From: Flavobacterium supellecticarium
Lineage (GTDB): Bacteria; Bacteroidota; Bacteroidia; Flavobacteriales; Flavobacteriaceae
Assembly: GCF_004801375.1 (NCBI RefSeq)
Contig: NZ_SSNZ01000004.1
Span: forward strand, 124,001 to 188,000
DNA: 64,000 bases
Reading direction: 5' to 3'
Both the position numbers and the translations under genes were made by a program. The notes under the pieces are model-generated. The model searched no databases. It was not told the DNA's origin and worked only from the letters and a program-made list of their open reading frames with translations. Below are positions 61,061 to 64,000 of this stretch, in pieces. Each line of letters starts with the position of its first letter. The stretch's first letter is position 1.

Positions 61061-61113
61061 GAGAAGTAAGATTAAGCCGGTTAGCGATAACCGCTGATTT
61101 TACTTCTCTTTCT
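61061..61113 (+). terminator. Hairpin/terminator after lepB
   Basis: gagaagtaa (61061) pairs with ttacttctc (61100), and an inner stem ggtta-gcga-taacc lies at 61079-61092. A T-rich tail follows. A smaller hairpin (ggttta / taaacc) precedes it at 61035. Confidence 0.6.
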
Positions 61114-61131
61114 TCATAAAAAAACAAGCCT

Positions 61132-61743
61132 ATGAACATTTTACTACATCCGACCTACTTCCCTTCTATCAGCCATTTTGCTGCTATGGCAAAGGCGGAT
61201 ACGATTACTTTTGAAACAGAAGACAATTTCCAGAAACAGACCAACCGTAACCGGATGTATATCTACAGTCCAAACGGAATACAACTGTTAAACATTCCGG
61301 TAAAACATACTAAAGAAGTACATCAGAAATTTAAAGATGTTAAGATTGAAAATGCCTTTAACTGGCAGAAACAACACTTTAAATCACTTGAAGCAGCCTA
61401 CAGAACATCGCCTTTCTTTGAATATTTTGAAGATGACATCCGTCCGGTTTTTGAAAAGCAACATACCTTTATGATGGATCTTAATTTTCAGATCATGGAA
61501 ATCGTAACGGATTGTCTGGGAATGGATTTTAAATATGCCAAAACGGACGAATATTTCCACGAAATAACCGACAAAACGGATTTTAGAAATCTGGTTAACG
61601 GAAAAAAAGACACGGCTGTTTTCGAGCCCTACACTCAGGTTTTTGAAGAAAAACACGGTTTTATAAACAACCTTAGTATACTCGACCTGTTATTTAACGA
61701 AGGGCGTTATGCCATGGAATACCTAAAAAATCAGTCGCTTTAA
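61132..61743 (+). CDS. WbqC family protein
   Basis: A 203-residue WbqC-like protein: LLHPTYFPSISHFAAMAKADTITFETEDNFQKQTNRNRMYIYSPNGIQLLNIPV at the start and NWQKQHFKSLEAAYRTSPFFEYFEDDI are strongly conserved in the family. Members are found in O-antigen loci or, in Flavobacteria, next to lepB; the biochemical activity is unknown. Its stop TAA (61741-61743) shares bases with the stop of the convergent gene: TTAA reads as a stop on both strands. Confidence 0.85.
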   Translation: MNILLHPTYFPSISHFAAMAKADTITFETEDNFQKQTNRNRMYIYSPNGIQLLNIPVKHTKEVHQKFKDVKIENAFNWQKQHFKSLEAAYRTSPFFEYFEDDIRPVFEKQHTFMMDLNFQIMEIVTDCLGMDFKYAKTDEYFHEITDKTDFRNLVNGKKDTAVFEPYTQVFEEKHGFINNLSILDLLFNEGRYAMEYLKNQSL

Positions 61744-62834
61744 AGGCGACTATTTTTTTGCTTTTTCGGTTCGGTATCGGATGTAACCGGATGTTGTGGT
61801 GCTTCATCGCGTAATGTCAACCGGGTCGTGATCGGAAAATGATCCGAATTAATAAAACTATCGTGGTTTACAAAGTTTTTCACCTCGATACGTTTGTCAA
61901 CAAAAACATAGTCAATACGAGCCGGATAATAGTCATAATCATAGGTCTTTCCAAACCCTTTACCGGCTTCTTCAAACGCATCTTTCATGTTGCCCTTAAT
62001 ATTGCGGTATACATACGAAAAAGCACTGTTATTCAAGTCACCACAGATAATTAACGGGAAATGACATTCCGCTTTATGTTGTTTGATCAACTCAGACTGC
62101 ATTTGCTGAATCGCAAAGGCTTCACTGATCCGTCTGAAAATCTTTTTAGATTTCACCTCATCGATTTTCTCATGAATATCGGGACTTATCTTGATCGACT
62201 GCAAATGCATACTATATACGCGAAGCGTGTCTCTACCCTTTTTGATATCGGCAAAAATTACGTTATTATTCGAATTTGGAAATTTAATGTTCCCACCGTT
62301 TACAATCGGAAACTTTGAAAAAATAGCCTGACCGGTTTTTACCTTGTCGCCCTGCATATAAATAAACTGATGTTTATAGCCTTCAAAGTGTACCGGCTGC
62401 GTATTCGAATATTCCTGCAAACATAAAATATCCGGATTCTGTGACAATACAAACGCTTCGATCTTATCGATTACATTATCCTGTTTGATCCATTCGAACA
62501 CGTTAAACAGTCGTACATTATAACTCATCACAACAAAATCATCCTCTTCGGCGATCAGATCTTTGGATGAGAATTTATAGAATTTATTAAAAAATGTAAT
62601 TCCGATCAGAAATACGCATAGTGAAAGTAGTACCTGTTTTTTAAACTGGATCAACCAGTAAAACAAAAACAACAAATTCAGGATCAGCATCAGCGGCAAA
62701 ACCAATGTCAATACCGATAAAAACGGGAATAATTTGGGTGCGAGAAACGGCAATACATAGGCGATAAAGCTCAATACAGTGAGTACTATATTGAAAAAGA
62801 AAACTATTTTATTAAACCATGACAAATTTTTCAT
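61740..62834 (-). CDS. Membrane-anchored endonuclease/exonuclease/phosphatase family protein
   Basis: A 364-residue protein. Three hydrophobic helices (about 8-90) anchor it in the membrane, then an EEP domain follows: VMSYNVRLFN (start of the metal site), PDILCLQEYS (Glu ligand), CGDLNNSAFS (GDxN) and NSDHFPI (SDH), all expected for DNase I-like enzymes. The end is polar. The substrate may be a phospholipid, a nucleic acid or a phosphorylated compound. It is transcribed behind the rhomboid genes. Confidence 0.87.
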   Translation of the reverse strand: MKNLSWFNKIVFFFNIVLTVLSFIAYVLPFLAPKLFPFLSVLTLVLPLMLILNLLFLFYWLIQFKKQVLLSLCVFLIGITFFNKFYKFSSKDLIAEEDDFVVMSYNVRLFNVFEWIKQDNVIDKIEAFVLSQNPDILCLQEYSNTQPVHFEGYKHQFIYMQGDKVKTGQAIFSKFPIVNGGNIKFPNSNNNVIFADIKKGRDTLRVYSMHLQSIKISPDIHEKIDEVKSKKIFRRISEAFAIQQMQSELIKQHKAECHFPLIICGDLNNSAFSYVYRNIKGNMKDAFEEAGKGFGKTYDYDYYPARIDYVFVDKRIEVKNFVNHDSFINSDHFPITTRLTLRDEAPQHPVTSDTEPKKQKNSRL

Positions 62835-62870
62835 ACTTCGCCGTTATCCGCTTATTATTTCGAAACCGGA

Positions 62871-63734
62871 TTATTTCCCTACTTTAAAGAGGAACTCCTT
62901 TTCTTCTTTTGTGAGACTATCATAACCGGATTTACTGATTTTATCCAGAATATCGTCGATTTTTTTTTGTGTCATATCCTTATCAGCTGTCGTTACAGTG
63001 CTGGTTTGGGGTTGTTTTTTGGTATTCCGGTGTACCGTTTTAAAAGGTGTTGTTTTTTTCGGACGGAATAAACCAAAAATATAATCTAAAAAAGTCGAAA
63101 TTCCTTTGGTCAAATCGGTACCATTCTGTAGCATTTTAATATATAAATAACCAAAAAAAGCACCGCCCAAATGCGCAATATGTCCCCCGGTATTGTTTAA
63201 CGGAATCTGAATCAGATCCAGCAAAACCAATGCCAGTGCCAGATGCCACATTTTCACATTTCCGATCAGCAACAATCGGATTTCCGAAAACGGCGTATAG
63301 GTTGCCGCACCTACCAGAATCGCCATGATCGCTCCGGAAGCACCAACAAGTATTGTATTATTCTGAAAAATAAAATCGGTCGCTACAAACAACAGTCCGG
63401 CAAAAATCGCGCCTAAAAGATACAATCCAAACAATTGTTTTTGGGTAAAATAGGTCGTAAACAAACGGCTGGCAAAATTCAGCACGATCATATTAAATAA
63501 CAGATGAAAAAAATCGGCATGCAGAAAAGCATACGTCAATAAAGTCCAGGGCCGCGTTATCATGGTCATCACATCCGATGACAAACTCGTCCAGACCAGT
63601 ATCACACTAAAAAGATCCGGAGCAAATGCTTTCAGAAGAAAAAACGGAATGGCAATTCCCACGTTCCAGAAAATCAGCTTTTGCGCGATTCCTCCCAGTC
63701 GGTATTGCATTTTAAAATCATCCAGTATATTCAT
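62871..63734 (-). CDS. Rhomboid family intramembrane serine protease
   Basis: A 287-residue rhomboid with six to seven helices. The catalytic Ser133 is in GASGAIMAIL (131-140) and the His188 in HIAHLGGAFFG; HADFFHLLFNM (72-82) provides the conserved helix-2 motif. After the membrane part comes a ~75-residue polar tail with a Lys/Thr-rich linker and TKEEKEFLFKVGK at the end. Rhomboids cleave other membrane proteins within the lipid bilayer. A second rhomboid gene ends 59 bp upstream on the same strand. Confidence 0.92.
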   Translation of the reverse strand: MNILDDFKMQYRLGGIAQKLIFWNVGIAIPFFLLKAFAPDLFSVILVWTSLSSDVMTMITRPWTLLTYAFLHADFFHLLFNMIVLNFASRLFTTYFTQKQLFGLYLLGAIFAGLLFVATDFIFQNNTILVGASGAIMAILVGAATYTPFSEIRLLLIGNVKMWHLALALVLLDLIQIPLNNTGGHIAHLGGAFFGYLYIKMLQNGTDLTKGISTFLDYIFGLFRPKKTTPFKTVHRNTKKQPQTSTVTTADKDMTQKKIDDILDKISKSGYDSLTKEEKEFLFKVGK

Positions 63735-63793
63735 TCTATTCTTTCTTTTTTGTGGTTTTTATACTACTAATTTAGGCTTTATTTTTGGAACCG

Positions 63794-64000
63794 TTAGCGA
63801 TCCCAACGATTATTGTTGAATTGATTTTTTTTCCAGAACCACATCATCAGAAAACCAACAATTGCACCTCCAATATGAGCAAAATGCGCAATACCACTAG
63901 GTCCGCCAAAAATAGAACGGCCACTCATTCCGAGATACAAATCGACTAACAACAAGCCCGGAACAAAGTATTTTGCTTTAATCGGAACCGGGATAAACAT
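63794..64000 (-). CDS. Second rhomboid protease, C-terminal part
   Basis: The last 68 codons of a rhomboid; the gene continues past the right edge of the window. VDLYLGMSGRSIFGGPSGIAHFAHIGGAIVGFLMMWFW contains the catalytic His helix (HIGGAIVGF). The C-terminus is short (KKNQFNNNRWDR). Two rhomboid genes in tandem with a 59-bp gap suggest cotranscription. Confidence 0.85.
   Translation of the reverse strand: MFIPVPIKAKYFVPGLLLVDLYLGMSGRSIFGGPSGIAHFAHIGGAIVGFLMMWFWKKNQFNNNRWDR

Noticed and set aside
1..64000. Prophage or conjugative element
   Set aside because: No integrase, phage structural, relaxase or T4SS gene is present; the AT-rich stretch at 34.4-36.5 kb is too small and lacks a recombinase.

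Overview
The window is a piece of a Flavobacteriaceae chromosome, most likely Flavobacterium or a close relative. The evidence is a type IX secretion C-terminal sorting domain at the left edge, Bacteroidetes-type promoters (TTG about 20 bp before TAnnTTTG), many short-signal lipoproteins, PspC/DUF2807 and HYC_CC_PP-type genes, a DnaJ with only two zinc-finger motifs, and mostly housekeeping genes of moderate GC. No rRNA or CRISPR array is visible. One functional tRNA gene is present (Pro, TGG).

Layout. 0-5.6 kb: end of a secreted T9SS cargo protein, then a minus-strand set of two MFS exporters (Bcr/CflA-like, Fsr) and an FAD-linked oxidase, divergent from an Rrf2 regulator and an NAD(P)-binding protein. 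5.7-11 kb: MeaB GTPase, a MATE exporter, envelope proteins (beta barrel, NlpE-like, META/HslJ-like) and a PPK2 kinase. 11-16 kb: MarR regulator with TolC, HlyD and ABC-2 permease. 16-25 kb: minus-strand housekeeping block: ABC-F ATPase, single-domain DEAD-like protein, sigma-54 response regulator, MscS channel, NatAB-like exporter, dnaJ and grpE. 25-33.4 kb: YceI lipoprotein, epimerase, DUF4442, a DUF4870-PadR-PspC-DUF2807 cluster, trxB.

33.6-36.5 kb is the accessory centre. A normal tRNA-Pro gene is followed by six tandem 117-118 bp units. Each carries a tRNA-Pro-derived pseudo-tRNA (5' D-arm half lost, anticodon stem replaced by a palindrome) and a copy of the same GAAA-loop terminator, giving seven terminators in a row. 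Directly behind lies an AT-rich stretch with a nuclease-ImmA/IrrE fusion and a membrane-anchored hypothetical protein. At 39.9-40.7 kb a SymE-like toxin gene and an XRE regulator diverge over two operators with the same half-sites, next to a 48-residue CxxC protein.

36.6-49 kb: small envelope proteins, two paralogous TonB-C-terminal-like proteins, a quinone-oxidoreductase-like gene with a Crp-type regulator, udk, a DivIC/FtsB-like gene and both subunits of methylmalonyl-CoA mutase, whose chaperone MeaB is 39 kb away. At 48.9-49.6 kb a REP-associated tyrosine transposase (one in-frame TAG) sits between two of the five intact 33-37 bp palindromes in the window. 49.6-64 kb: aminotransferase, a copper operon with a multicopper oxidase carrying a C-terminal outer-membrane-like domain, a 2,4-dienoyl-CoA-reductase-like SDR, an amidase, parAB with a DUF5683-like gene, dapB and lepB, WbqC, an EEP-family nuclease/phosphatase and two adjacent rhomboid proteases, the last cut by the window edge.
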